Shown here in pieces: positions 52,758 to 61,754 of a stretch of DNA of 64,000 nt. A program made the position numbers and the translations under genes. Each line of letters starts with the position of its first letter. Positions within the stretch are counted from its first letter, which is position 1. The notes beneath the pieces are model-generated. The model was not told where the DNA came from. It saw only the letters and a program-made list of their open reading frames with translations, and ran no database searches. Source of the DNA: an uncultured Sedimentitalea sp. Its GTDB lineage: Bacteria; Pseudomonadota; Alphaproteobacteria; Rhodobacterales; Rhodobacteraceae. The stretch spans positions 372,001 to 436,000 of the forward strand of contig CANNGH010000004.1 in assembly GCA_947504115.1 (NCBI GenBank), in the 5' to 3' direction.

Positions 52758-54197
52758 ATGGCTTCCAAGACCACCCTCAATGCGAAGAACCTCGAAGCGC
52801 TGGGTGCAGAGCGCCTGGCGCAACTGCTGATCGAGGTCAGCACCGGGAACGCTGCGGCCAAGCGCAAGCTGCGGCTGGCACTGGCAGGCGCCCAGAGCCC
52901 GCGGGAGGCCGCGCGGGAGATCACCAAGCGGCTGACCAGCATCGCTCGCGCCCGCAGCTTCATCACCTGGAAGAACCGCAAGGCGCTCGTCACGGATCTC
53001 GACACCCAGCGGCGCGCCATCGTCGAGCAGATCGCGCCGGCCGACCCGGACGAGGCGCTGGCGCTCATGTGGCGGTTCATGGCGCTCGCCACACCGGTGT
53101 TCGAGCGCTGCGACGACTCCAGCGGCACGGTCATCGGCATCTTCCACCAGGCGTGTGCCGATCTGGGTCAGCTCGCCGCGAAGGTCCGGCCGGACCCGCC
53201 GGCGCTCGCCGGCACTGTTCTCGATGCGCTGCAGGACAACGGCTATGGCCAGTATGACGGCCTGATCGGCATGATGGCGCCGGCGCTCGGCGACGAGGGA
53301 TTGGCGGTCCTGAAGTCGATGGCGGAGGACCTCGGTCGCTCGCCCGTGCCGGTTCCGCCGAAGGATCAATGGAAGGCGGTGGGCTGGGGCCCGGGCGGCA
53401 CCACCTACGAGCACGAGATGCGGGCGCGTGAGCGCACCAGCACGGTCGCCATGGCGCTCAAGGACATCGCCGATGCGCAGGGCGACGTCGACGGCTTCAT
53501 CACCCAGTACGATCCGAAGACCCGCAAGGTGCCGCAGATCGCGGCGGAGATCGCGCAGCGTCTGCTCGCGGCCGGCAGGGCAGGCGAGGCGCTGGGGTTC
53601 CTCGAGCGCGCGGAGCTCGGCGACGGGTTGCGGGTTCCGCTGGCCTGGCAGGACATTCGCCTGCAGACGCTGGAGGCGCTGGGTCGTGGCGAGGAGGCGC
53701 AGGCGTTCCGGTGGGACTGCTTCGAGCGCACGCTCTCCGACAGCTACCTGCGGGCCTATCTCAAGCGGCTTCCCGATTTCGACGACATCGAGGCCGAGGA
53801 GCGGGCGATGGCGCACGCTATGGCTTATCCGAGCCTTCTTCACGCCCTGCAGTTCTTCCTCGACTGGCCGGCGCTGGATCGGGCCGCCAAGCTCCTCGAG
53901 GCCCGACATGACGAGATCGACGGAGATCACTACGAGTATCTTGCCCCCGCGGCGGAGGCCCTGTCAGAGCGTCATCCGCTGGCCGCGACGCTGGTGCTCC
54001 GTGCGATGGTCGATTTCACGCTGACCAGATCGCGGGCAAAGCGGTATCGCTATGCCGCCGAGCACCTGGTCTCCTGCGCCCGGCTCGCGCGCGACATCCC
54101 GGACTTCGGAACGTTCGAGACACACGATGCCTATGTCGCTCGGCTGAAGGAAGATCACGGCAGGAAGTTCGGCTTCTGGTCGCTCACCGCCGCCTGA
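52758..54197 (+). CDS. DUF6880 family protein
   Basis: A 479-aa helical, TPR-like protein matching DUF6880 (TLNAKNLEALGAERLAQLLI at the N-terminus; NAAAKRKLRLALAGA; LRDIPD-type helices toward the end). No catalytic motif or membrane segment is seen. It lies between the integrase and the att site, divergent from the integrase. DUF6880 genes often occur alone on islands. Function unknown; chromosomal or cargo status is unclear. Confidence 0.75.
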   Translation: MASKTTLNAKNLEALGAERLAQLLIEVSTGNAAAKRKLRLALAGAQSPREAAREITKRLTSIARARSFITWKNRKALVTDLDTQRRAIVEQIAPADPDEALALMWRFMALATPVFERCDDSSGTVIGIFHQACADLGQLAAKVRPDPPALAGTVLDALQDNGYGQYDGLIGMMAPALGDEGLAVLKSMAEDLGRSPVPVPPKDQWKAVGWGPGGTTYEHEMRARERTSTVAMALKDIADAQGDVDGFITQYDPKTRKVPQIAAEIAQRLLAAGRAGEALGFLERAELGDGLRVPLAWQDIRLQTLEALGRGEEAQAFRWDCFERTLSDSYLRAYLKRLPDFDDIEAEERAMAHAMAYPSLLHALQFFLDWPALDRAAKLLEARHDEIDGDHYEYLAPAAEALSERHPLAATLVLRAMVDFTLTRSRAKRYRYAAEHLVSCARLARDIPDFGTFETHDAYVARLKEDHGRKFGFWSLTAA

Positions 54198-54388
54198 TGG
54201 TCGTGCTACCGGAAAATCAGGTCTCGGCCCCTTGGAAGCATGGTGGAAGCAAGAGGGTGAAAATCGCTGCGCAGTCCCGACAGATCGTGCGAAGCCGGGG
54301 CGCTTTGCAGGGATCGGCAAGTGTCGGAAACTGCGCAAGAACTCGCGGTTCCGAGTGATTGTTCATGGTTCGTTCGACACGACTCATA

Positions 54389-54431
54389 ACCTGAAGGTCG
54401 TAGGTTCAAATCCTACTCCCGCAACCAAAAA
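54389..54431. repeat. att copy 1: 3' half of initiator tRNA-Met
   Basis: CTCATAACCTGAAGGTCG (from 54383) carries the CAU anticodon loop of tRNA-fMet, then T-arm GTAGG-TTCAAAT-CCTAC and the 3' end CCCGCAACCA. The 5' half of the tRNA is missing, so this is an att remnant and not a working tRNA. It is identical over 43 bp to 63656-63698. Crossover in the anticodon loop is usual for tyrosine integrases. Confidence 0.85.
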
Positions 54432-54456
54432 TTACGACAAGATATCAAATACTTAG

Positions 54457-54477
54457 GCCGCCCTCCGGGCGGCTTTT
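54457..54477 (+). terminator. Terminator downstream of att copy 1
   Basis: GCCGCCC (54457-54463) and GGGCGGC (54467-54473) pair around TCC and are followed by TTTT. It lies 29 nt after the tRNA CCA end, the expected place for the original tRNA-fMet terminator, and suggests that host flank follows copy 1. Confidence 0.75.
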
Positions 54478-54678
54478 GCGTGTTGCGTCGTGTTGCGAGC
54501 CATTCCCGAACACTCCCCAAAGATTCCAAAGGCTTACGTCCAGTCCCGATTCCTCCGTGCAACACCAATGCGACACGGGACCGGGCGGATGTTCGCGGGG
54601 TGTTCGCGGCCGATGGTGCTTGCCCATGCGGTGCCGCTGCGCTTGGATAGGGTCATTCCCGAGAGGTCCGAATTGCCC

Positions 54679-55743
54679 ATGCCGATCTACGAGTTTGCCA
54701 GCGAAGAAATCCGTCCCCTGAGCAAGACCACCTTCAGTCTCGCGCAACTGCAGGAACGGCGCGATCTGCAGCGCCTGCTGCGGGCGAACGTCTCAGTGAT
54801 CGCGCCGGACACGCTGGTGATCGCAGAGGAATTCGGGGATTGGGACGAGTCGCGCAGGCGCATCGATCTTCTCGGCATCGACCGCAACGCGAACCTCGTG
54901 GTCATCGAGCTCAAGCGGACGGAAGACGGCGGCCATATGGAACTGCAGTCCATCCGCTACGCGGCGATGGTCTCGACCATGACCTTCGCTCAGGCCGCCG
55001 ATGTGTTCGGACGCTACCTCGCGCAGATAGGCAAGGCCGACACGGATGCGCGGGCCGAGCTGCTCGATTTCCTCGGGTGGGACGAGCCCGACGAGGATGC
55101 GTTCGCGCAGGACGTCCGCATCGTCCTCGCGTCGGCCGAGTTCAGCCGCGAGCTGACCACATCTGTTCTCTGGCTCATCGAGCGCGGCATCGACCTCCGC
55201 TGCGTGCGCCTCCAGCCCTACGAGCTTGAAGGGCGGGTCCTCGTGGATGTTCAGCAGATCATCCCGCTTCCGGAGGTCGCGGAATACCAGGTCCGCGTCA
55301 CGGAGAAGAAGCGCAAGGAGCGCGAAGCGCGCACGGACACGCGAGACTGGACCAGCTACGACGTCACCCTCGGTGGGCGCCAGCTGACGGGACTGCGGAA
55401 GCGACACGCGATCTTTCAGGTGTTCCGCCACCTCGTGGAGAGCGGCGTAGAACCGGAGAAGGTCGCCCAACACTGCGGCCCGCGGGCGAACAGGGCTCTC
55501 GTCTCCGTCGAAGGCGAAGTGACGGGCGACGAATTCTATCGCTTGGCGAAGGAAGCCCGCGCCAGGGACGGGCGGAACTTCGACCCGAAACGCTTCTTCA
55601 GCGACGATGACGAACTTCTCCACTTCGGCGGGCGCACCTATGCGTTCTCCAGCCAGTGGGGCGGCACCGATTGGGAGCAGGCCATGATCAACCTGCGCGA
55701 CGCCTTCCCGGATCAGGGAATCGCGTTCGCGCCCTCCGAATAG
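54679..55743 (+). CDS. PD-(D/E)XK nuclease-like protein (DUF91/NucS-like)
   Basis: A 354-aa protein. The N-terminal 110 residues form a restriction-nuclease fold: EEFGDWDESRRRIDLLGIDR with the catalytic Asp and LVVIELKRTEDGG with E-x-K, then MELQSIRYAAMVS, as in NucS/DUF91. The remainder (VLWLIERGIDLRCVRLQPYE; LIP-type strands) is probably DNA-sensing or dimerising. ATG 54679 starts just before conserved sequence; the frame is open further up but crosses the terminator region. It stands alone beside an att site, a common place for defence nucleases. Confidence 0.75.
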   Translation: MPIYEFASEEIRPLSKTTFSLAQLQERRDLQRLLRANVSVIAPDTLVIAEEFGDWDESRRRIDLLGIDRNANLVVIELKRTEDGGHMELQSIRYAAMVSTMTFAQAADVFGRYLAQIGKADTDARAELLDFLGWDEPDEDAFAQDVRIVLASAEFSRELTTSVLWLIERGIDLRCVRLQPYELEGRVLVDVQQIIPLPEVAEYQVRVTEKKRKEREARTDTRDWTSYDVTLGGRQLTGLRKRHAIFQVFRHLVESGVEPEKVAQHCGPRANRALVSVEGEVTGDEFYRLAKEARARDGRNFDPKRFFSDDDELLHFGGRTYAFSSQWGGTDWEQAMINLRDAFPDQGIAFAPSE

Positions 55744-55813
55744 CGGTCGGTTCCGACTTGCTATCGTAGCCGACGAGAGCGTGCTGGATCAGGACGTTCT
55801 GACCGAGACCATC

Positions 55814-56029
55814 ATGCCCAAGACAAATGACGCCGCTCTCGCCGCGTTCTTCTCGGCCAAGACCGACATCGGCGCAATGATTGAGCGCCTCGCCGCGCTC
55901 AGCGCCGACCACTTTGAATGCAGCCCCGAGGACGTGAACTGGGGCCATGTCGGGACGCTGGACCACTACCGCGCCCGCCTCCGCGAAATCATCGACATGG
56001 CGTTCCGCGAGGGCGCGCACGCTGATTGA
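55814..56029 (+). CDS. Small conserved protein, paralogue of 16871-17095
   Basis: A 71-aa protein. ERLAALSADHF and VNWGHVGTLDHYRARL match the 74-aa protein of the first prophage almost word for word, with different flanks. Both are helical and acidic. Function unknown. ATG 55814 is preferred to GTG 55781 because the similarity begins just after it. Confidence 0.75.
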   Translation: MPKTNDAALAAFFSAKTDIGAMIERLAALSADHFECSPEDVNWGHVGTLDHYRARLREIIDMAFREGAHAD

Positions 56030-56113
56030 ACGAGCCTTGTGCTCGCGGAGAAACGCGTTGCAGCCGCCAACGCGATTTGCACGTATCACGCTGCCGCCGT
56101 CGCGATACCATGT

Positions 56114-56323
56114 TCAAAGCCCCTTCGAGGATAGGATGCGGGCGACCGAGATGCGGTCGGTCGCCCCTGCGATCTGCCGGTTGAGGTCCGCGAGCGCAGC
56201 GGCCATCTCGCCGTCGCTCGCGTAGGTGACGCGCTTGCCGTCGTATTCGACGGTGCGGACGCCCCGGTAGCGCGCGGCCATCAGGGCGTCGCGCCAGGCG
56301 GTGAGCTGGGCGAGGTCGGCCAT
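56114..56323 (-). CDS. gpW-like head-tail joining protein (second element)
   Basis: A 69-aa gpW-like protein (LTAWRDALMAARYRGVRTVE, then AALADLNRQIAGATDRISVA), homologous to 19754-19963. It directly follows the terminase/capsid chimera by 2 nt, whereas gpW normally follows an intact large terminase and precedes the portal. The portal is absent. Confidence 0.75.
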   Translation of the reverse strand: MADLAQLTAWRDALMAARYRGVRTVEYDGKRVTYASDGEMAAALADLNRQIAGATDRISVARILSSKGL

Positions 56324-56325
56324 GC

Positions 56326-57809
56326 TCACGCCCCGGCGTTCATGAACCAGCCCCGATGGTCGATGAACCCGGCCCCGAAATCGAGGATCACCCGGATCTC
56401 GACGCCGTCCACGTCCCAGCCCGAGCGGCTCTCGACCTGCGGGCCTTCCGCCCCCGAGAGATAGGCGAACTCGAGACCGTCGATCTCGCCGGGGTCGGCG
56501 GTGACGTACCAGCGGGTGGCCGAGGACAGGCGCGGCTCGACCACGAGGGACAGCGATCCGGAGAACGGGTTCACATCGGCGGCCGTCGCGGGCGCGATGC
56601 TCGCCAGCCACTTCTCGGCCGTGGTCTCCAGCGCGGGCGGGACCAGCAGGTTGCGGGGCGTCACGCGGATCGTGCGATCCTCGACGCCCTTCTGTGTCCG
56701 CAGCGCCAGCCGGGCGGCCGACAGCGTCGCGTCTGAGATCGCCGCCCCGGTGCCCGCCTTGTTGCCATGGTCGGCATGGAACAGCGTCTTGCCGTCCGAC
56801 AGGGTCGGCCCGTTCCCGCTGCCCGCCTCGAGGAGGGTCACGAGGATTCGCGCCTCGGTCTCGGCGGCGGCCTGGCCCATGCGCCGGGCGAGGTCCGAGA
56901 AGGCGCCGAGGTCGTCGTTGACCAGCACCTGTCGGGTAACGCCGATCTTCCGCGCCCAGGTCTCGACCTTGTAGGCCTCGCGCGCGTCAGCCATGGTCCC
57001 AGCCTTGATCTCGCCGTGCTCGTTCAGCTTCTCCAGGAGCGGCGCCTCGCGCTGCCCTTCCGGCCAACGGATGCGCGCCCACGTGAGCGGCGCCATGTCG
57101 CCGCAGTGCAGACAGGGGACGTGGTAGAAGCGCCGGTCGCTGTGCTCGAAGGCGGCCTCGATGCGGGAATGGCCCTTCAGCGTAGGCGTCGAGACCATGT
57201 AGATCTTGCGCCGCCCGCGAAAGGTGGCGGTGCGCTGGATCGCCAGATCCACGGGATCGCCCTCGCCATCGGCGTCGCCGGGATAGCTGTCCACCTCGTC
57301 TAGGAACAGGTAGCGCACAGGCGTGGAGCGGAGGCCGACGGCGCTGTTCGCCCCGGTCATCACCAGCTGGCCGCCGGGGAAGGACTTGCGGAACAGACTG
57401 TTGCCAGCATCGCGGGAGCGGGGCGCGGCGACGAGCTCGCGCAGGGCGGGCGTCGCCTCGATCAGCGGGTCGATCCGGACGGTGGTGTTGCGGCGCACCA
57501 TGTCGAGCGAGGGCATGACCAGCATGGCGATGCCGGGCGCGTTCTGGATGACGTAGCCGAGCCAGTTCAGCCCCGCCTCGGAGCCGCCGGTCTGCGCGCC
57601 TTTCATCAGGGCGACACGCTCGAAGGGGCTGGCGGTGGACAGCGCGTCCATCACGGCGCGCAGGTAGGGCGTGCGGTCCGTGCGCCAGCGGCCCGGCTCG
57701 GCCGAGGTCGGCGGGCAGGATGCGGTGCCGGTCGGCCCAGTCCGAGACCGGGATCCGGCGGTTCCGGGCGGATGCCGCGCCGCCAGGCGAGGTCGATGTC
57801 AGGCACCAT
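56326..57809 (-). pseudogene. Chimeric terminase large subunit / major capsid protein, frameshifted at the start
   Basis: The open part (57654 to 56326, 442 codons) joins two unrelated proteins in frame. Residues 1-204 are terminase ATPase (LMKGAQTGGSEAGLNWLGY; YLFLDEVDSYPGDADGEGDP; first half of the zinc pair CLHCG). Residues 205-442 are the C-terminal two thirds of a Mu gpT-like capsid protein (YKVETWARKIGVTRQVLVND; KTLFHADHGNKAGTGA; GWDVDGVEIRVILDFGAGFI). The junction is near 57042. Upstream, terminase-like sequence continues in two other frames (ATG 57809; VSDWADRHRILPAD; SAEPGRWRTDRTPYLRA), so at least two frameshifts break the N-terminus. Terminase nuclease, portal and protease are lost. 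Confidence 0.8.
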
Positions 57810-58308
57810 CGCCGAAACTCCCCAGCGGCAGGTCGGCCAGGTGTTCGAGATGCTCGCGCATCATCCGGTCAAGCGCGGCGAAGGTGGCGCGGGGATCTGC
57901 GCCAAGCTCGGTCGCCAGCAGGGGCGCCGTGCGCTGCACCCATGCCATGTGCGCGTCGCGTTCGGCACGGGCGCGCGCGAACACGGTCCTGGTGGCGGCG
58001 GCGGTCTCGACCAGCTGGCCCTGTTCGCGCTCGAACGCCAGCTTGGCGCGCTGAACCTTCACGATCTCATGCAGTCGCTTGGCCTCTGCGAGCGTGGTCG
58101 TGGCGCGGGTCGGGCTGACGGCGCCGCCCCGGTTGCGCCGGGCCGGGTCGAGGTTGTCCTCGATCCAGGCGAGCCCCACCGCCACGTTGATCCGCCCGTC
58201 CGCACGCACCGGCAGCCCCTCGGCCATCAGTTGCGAGATGCGCCCCTTGGTCAGCCCGACGCGGGCGGCGAATGCGGTCTTGGTCTCATGGCTGTCGAGT
58301 TTAGTCAT
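57799..58308 (-). CDS. Terminase small subunit-like protein (second element)
   Basis: A 169-aa protein with an N-terminal HTH (TKTAFAARVGLTKGRISQLM; GLPVRADGRINVAVGLAWI) and a helical middle (LHEIVKVQRAKLAFEREQGQ), the same plan as the small terminase at 17207. It overlaps the broken large terminase. The gene itself looks intact. ATG 58308 is chosen because it starts the HTH; the frame continues up to 58353. Confidence 0.8.
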   Translation of the reverse strand: MTKLDSHETKTAFAARVGLTKGRISQLMAEGLPVRADGRINVAVGLAWIEDNLDPARRNRGGAVSPTRATTTLAEAKRLHEIVKVQRAKLAFEREQGQLVETAAATRTVFARARAERDAHMAWVQRTAPLLATELGADPRATFAALDRMMREHLEHLADLPLGSFGDGA

Positions 58309-58659
58309 TTCCGCCCCCTGACGCTGGCGGGCCAATGCGCTGCGCCTCCCCACATACGGATCGGCCTGGGAGGAACCGCCCGGTGGCCCGCGATCCGGTG
58401 TTCCCGTCCGCTAACGACGGTTCTGAAGTTGTCGCGGGGCGTGCAGGGCCGTTTTGCCGGTTGACGATCTGTCTGGTGGGGATGGTGGAGATTGGTGGGG
58501 TGATCCGGCCCGCCCCTGTAAACTGTCATGTCATGCGTGGTGGTGTGATGTTTGGCGTCACATGTCGCGACGTGCCACGTCGCTGACACTTCGGGCGACA
58601 AACACAGATTTGGAGGGGGACAAGTCCACCAAACCCACCAGACAGATCGGGAATGAGCG
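58309..58659. repeat. Non-coding gap with long inverted repeat and GGTGG iterons (candidate origin)
   Basis: This 351-bp gap is 3' of the prim-pol/helicase gene. It has a 24-bp inverted repeat with two mismatches: 58465-58488 starting CGATCTGTCTGGTGGGG and 58626-58649 ending CCACCAGACAGATCG. The left arm sits in a run of GGTGGGG/TGGTGG units (58474-58500). A further dyad GACGT..ACGTC is near 58570. Its place matches the repeat-rich gap 3' of the first prophage primase, so it is a candidate replication origin. Confidence 0.55.
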
Positions 58660-61329
58660 TCACACATCGGCATGGCTCCGGAGAACTTCAGAACCGTCGT
58701 TGATCGGCGCGGCCCAGTGCTCCGCGATCTCCAGCTGCCACCGCGCGCGCCCTGCCGACACCCCTGCCGAGACCAGGCGCAGCCCGCCCACGATGCGGTT
58801 CTGCTGCCCGCCGATCCACTTGCCGAGCCGCCCGCCGTTGATCGCCCCGCCTTCGCCCGCCACGCGCAGCAGGGCCTCGCGGAACTCGGGGTGGATGAAC
58901 TCCGACCGGCCGTAGAGCTGCGGGCGCTGTTCCGTGGCGCGCTCGATGATCTCGCGGACGCTGACCCTGTCCATGCCGATCACCTCGCGCCATTGCTCCA
59001 GCACTGTGGTCAGGGCCACCAGCTTCGGGTCGGCCCCGCGCATGCCCTCCATCGTGTCGCAAGGATCGGCCTCGCCCAGCCAGATCAGCGAGTCGCGCAC
59101 CCAGCGTGACCAGTCGGTGAAGGAGCCGAGCGGTGCGCGCATCTCGGGCCGACCGGCGATGTGGTAGGCGCGCAGGACCGTGAGCCCGGCCGTGACGTAA
59201 TCGCCGCGCTGCGCCGTCACCATGGCGAGGGGATCGCGGTCGAAGGCGCGCAGCTCGGGTCGCTCGACGCCCGCGTCCAGCGTCGCCCGGATGGCGCGGC
59301 GGGTCATGTCGCCCTCGAGGGTCAGGTTGTTGCCGGTGGCGAAGACGGCGGCGTTGCTCTGCACTTCGGCGTTGACGGACTTGCCGAGGATCCGGACCTT
59401 GAGGCTGGTCTGGGTGAGGGTCTGGCACAGGAGCTCGCCGCCCAGCGGTTCCTCGCAGTTGTCGATGGCGATCAGCACGTCGCCCGCGATCAGCGCCGCG
59501 CCCAGCCGCTTTTCCATCTCCTCCTCGGAATTGCCCTGCGCAATCACCGGCGCGGGGCGTGCGGTGGCGATCTGGCTGGCCAGGTCGACCAGCATGGATT
59601 TGCCCGTCCCGGCCGTCGGCGCGTTGAACCCGTGCAGCGGCGCGGTCGGCAAAGACCGGCGGATCAGCGCGGTGAGGATCCCCGAGAGCGCGACCGAGCG
59701 GCCCGCGTCCGTGACGAAGGGGAAAGTCGAGATCAGGTCCTTGAGGTAGGCCAGCGCGCGCAGCGCCATGTCCCGGTCGGAATCGCGCGGCAGCGCGGGG
59801 AACCGGACGTCCTGCGGGTCGAACAGCAGCCCGGTCTGCGCATCGTAGCCAGGCAGGTCGAGGATCGAGCCGTCGGCGCGCAGGGTCGGGCAGTTGATGA
59901 TCCCCGTCAGCACCGGCAGGCGCCACTGGCCCTCGCGCGCCAGGAAGGTCTCCGCGATCCTGTGCGGGCAGTCGGTGCTGAGCCACTCGCCCTCGCGCTT
60001 GTCGAACCGCTTCCAGTTCGCCGCGCGGGTGAAGGCCTCGGCCATGTGGTGCGCATTGACGTCGACCAGCCGGGGCGCGTCGACCGTGCGCCCGTCCGAG
60101 ACCGCCACCGGCACCATCGCCGGGCGCACCACCATGCTGCCGCGCTGATAGTAGCCGAGCCCCGCCTGCATCAGCGCACCCTCGGCCATGTCGACGGCCC
60201 GGTGCAGGAAGCCCGCGAAGATGCGGATCACCGGGCGACCGTCTCCGTCGTCATCGTCGTCATCACGGCCGTCTGGAATACGAGCGCGCGAGGTTCGCAC
60301 CCGCTCCACCCGTTCCGCGCGCCAGCCGTTCTGTCGTGCGAGCCAGAACAGCGTGCCCACGGTCACGCTGCGCACGGACGAGAAGCTATCCCATTTCTCG
60401 GCGGTGTATTCCGGATCGTTCTTGTCCGCCCGCGCCGACCAGCCCTCCCACAGCTCGCGGCCGTCAGGTCCGAGCGCGGCGTAGAGCGCGAGCCCGACCT
60501 TGATCCAGTCGTCGTACGGCAGATCGTCGTTGGGAATGTGTGCGACGGCCTCCTCGACCAGCTCGCGCGACGGCGCCTGGTTCCGCTTGAGCCCCGCGGC
60601 CTTGCGGCCCTCGCGCTCGATCTCCCGCCGGTCGGCTGTGCTGTGACCGCCGACCTTGCGCAGATACTTTTCGGCCGCGGCGATGAACGCCGCGCACCGC
60701 TCCTTCGTGACCGGCGGAAGTTCGTGCAGCGGCACGTCGAGCGGCGAGAACTCGGGCCAGTGATAGGGCGCCTTCGTGTCCAGGTGGATGCCGAAGGCCA
60801 CGAACTGCTGGCCGGTCGCCAGCACCTCGACCCGCGCCACCGTGCCGTCGAGCATGTGGAACTCGCTGGTCTGCACCTTGTCGAACGGCGCATCGGTGCG
60901 GAAGGCGAGCAGAATCTTCGGCGCGCGCCCGATCCTGGAGGCGGGCGACATGCCGAGCATTTCCGTCGCGATGCAGGTCAGCCGGTGGGCGTGATCTCGG
61001 TCCAGCACGTCGATGTCGACGCCAACGAGCTCGCCGCAGAGCAGCCCGGTGCTGGTGCAGTTGCGCTGCGCCTTCGTCCAGCGCGCGATCTCGGCCTCGT
61101 CGGCACTGGCGCAGACCGTCTCCCATCCCTTCATCATCGGCCGCTTGCCCGTGCCCTTCATCGCGACATGCGCACCCAGAACCGGGATCGGCCGATAGCC
61201 GTTGCGCTGAAGCGCAAGCCGCAACTCAGTCAGATCTTCGGGTGCGCTGGAGGGAGGCGCCACGGTGGTCGCATCCGCCACCGGATCGGTGCCAGCCTGG
61301 TCGTCGGTCATGCGGATGGCGTCCTCCAT
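58660..61329 (-). CDS. Prim-pol / PriCT-2 / P-loop primase-helicase (second element)
   Basis: An 889-aa replication protein with the same plan as 9120-11405 but clearly diverged. Prim-pol acids are in LVGVDIDVLDRDHAHR; LPYDDWIKVGLALYAALGPD marks PriCT-2; an acidic linker DGRDDDDDDGDG follows; the ATPase has Walker A NAPTAGTGKSMLVD and Walker B LIAIDNCEEP. The gene is intact although packaging genes are broken, so the element may still replicate. ATG 61329 or 61311 may be used. Confidence 0.88.
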   Translation of the reverse strand: MEDAIRMTDDQAGTDPVADATTVAPPSSAPEDLTELRLALQRNGYRPIPVLGAHVAMKGTGKRPMMKGWETVCASADEAEIARWTKAQRNCTSTGLLCGELVGVDIDVLDRDHAHRLTCIATEMLGMSPASRIGRAPKILLAFRTDAPFDKVQTSEFHMLDGTVARVEVLATGQQFVAFGIHLDTKAPYHWPEFSPLDVPLHELPPVTKERCAAFIAAAEKYLRKVGGHSTADRREIEREGRKAAGLKRNQAPSRELVEEAVAHIPNDDLPYDDWIKVGLALYAALGPDGRELWEGWSARADKNDPEYTAEKWDSFSSVRSVTVGTLFWLARQNGWRAERVERVRTSRARIPDGRDDDDDDGDGRPVIRIFAGFLHRAVDMAEGALMQAGLGYYQRGSMVVRPAMVPVAVSDGRTVDAPRLVDVNAHHMAEAFTRAANWKRFDKREGEWLSTDCPHRIAETFLAREGQWRLPVLTGIINCPTLRADGSILDLPGYDAQTGLLFDPQDVRFPALPRDSDRDMALRALAYLKDLISTFPFVTDAGRSVALSGILTALIRRSLPTAPLHGFNAPTAGTGKSMLVDLASQIATARPAPVIAQGNSEEEMEKRLGAALIAGDVLIAIDNCEEPLGGELLCQTLTQTSLKVRILGKSVNAEVQSNAAVFATGNNLTLEGDMTRRAIRATLDAGVERPELRAFDRDPLAMVTAQRGDYVTAGLTVLRAYHIAGRPEMRAPLGSFTDWSRWVRDSLIWLGEADPCDTMEGMRGADPKLVALTTVLEQWREVIGMDRVSVREIIERATEQRPQLYGRSEFIHPEFREALLRVAGEGGAINGGRLGKWIGGQQNRIVGGLRLVSAGVSAGRARWQLEIAEHWAAPINDGSEVLRSHADV

Positions 61330-61332
61330 GGC

Positions 61333-61665
61333 TCAGTACCCCACGTCCCAGCTTGCAAATGCATCCCGCGCACGGTCCTCCCGGGCGAGCCGTTTCCAGG
61401 AGAAGGTGCTCTGACCGGAGTAGACCGACGTTCTCAGGTGCCGTGGATCGTGCCGTGGCGGCACCATTCCGTAGAGGTGAATTTCCAATTCCGTCCGCAG
61501 GCGATCGAGCTCGAGCAGGCACTTCCGGGCCTGTGAATGATGGACCGTGTCGGAGATCGCTTTCTCGACCAGGTCCAGCATTTCGGCTCGGCAATGGCGG
61601 ATCGCGTTGCCATAGCGGACGTGGTCATCGGGCGTGATGAGGAGGGGTGCGATTCTCATTGCCAT
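61333..61665 (-). CDS. Small hypothetical protein upstream of the primase
   Basis: A 110-aa protein, helical and charged (LDLVEKAISDTVHHSQARKC), with an Arg/Asp-rich tail. It ends 3 nt before the primase start region, so it is in the same operon. No family recognised. A GGAGA site lies upstream of ATG 61665. Confidence 0.65.
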   Translation of the reverse strand: MAMRIAPLLITPDDHVRYGNAIRHCRAEMLDLVEKAISDTVHHSQARKCLLELDRLRTELEIHLYGMVPPRHDPRHLRTSVYSGQSTFSWKRLAREDRARDAFASWDVGY

Positions 61666-61748
61666 TGCGCGGTCTCCTGCTGCTCGATCCAGTCGAGGAG
61701 CTTCGATTTCTGCGCGCAGATCACGTTGCCCATCCTGAAGGTGGGCAT
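61656..61748 (-). pseudogene. C-terminal remnant of an AlpA-like HTH protein
   Basis: The frame reads FRMGNVICAQKSKLLDWIEQ, the wing and last helix of an excisionase-like domain, and lacks the whole helix-turn-helix that should precede it. It ends at the junction with the truncated integrase (about 61750). It was probably the first gene of the replication operon before a deletion. Confidence 0.65.
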
Positions 61749-61754
61749 CCGCAC

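Larger units (their letters stand above)
54198..54678. other. Gap holding the att repeat and tRNA terminator
   Basis: This 481-bp stretch has no convincing gene. It holds the tRNA-fMet 3' fragment/att copy 1 (54383-54431) and a strong hairpin terminator (54457-54477). The remaining sequence before the nuclease gene shows no recognised signal beyond a GAGAGG site near 54661. Confidence 0.6.

Noticed and set aside
54361-54431. Functional tRNA-fMet gene
   Set aside because: Only the 3' half from the anticodon loop onward is present; upstream sequence cannot form the acceptor or D arm. The same holds for 63650-63698.
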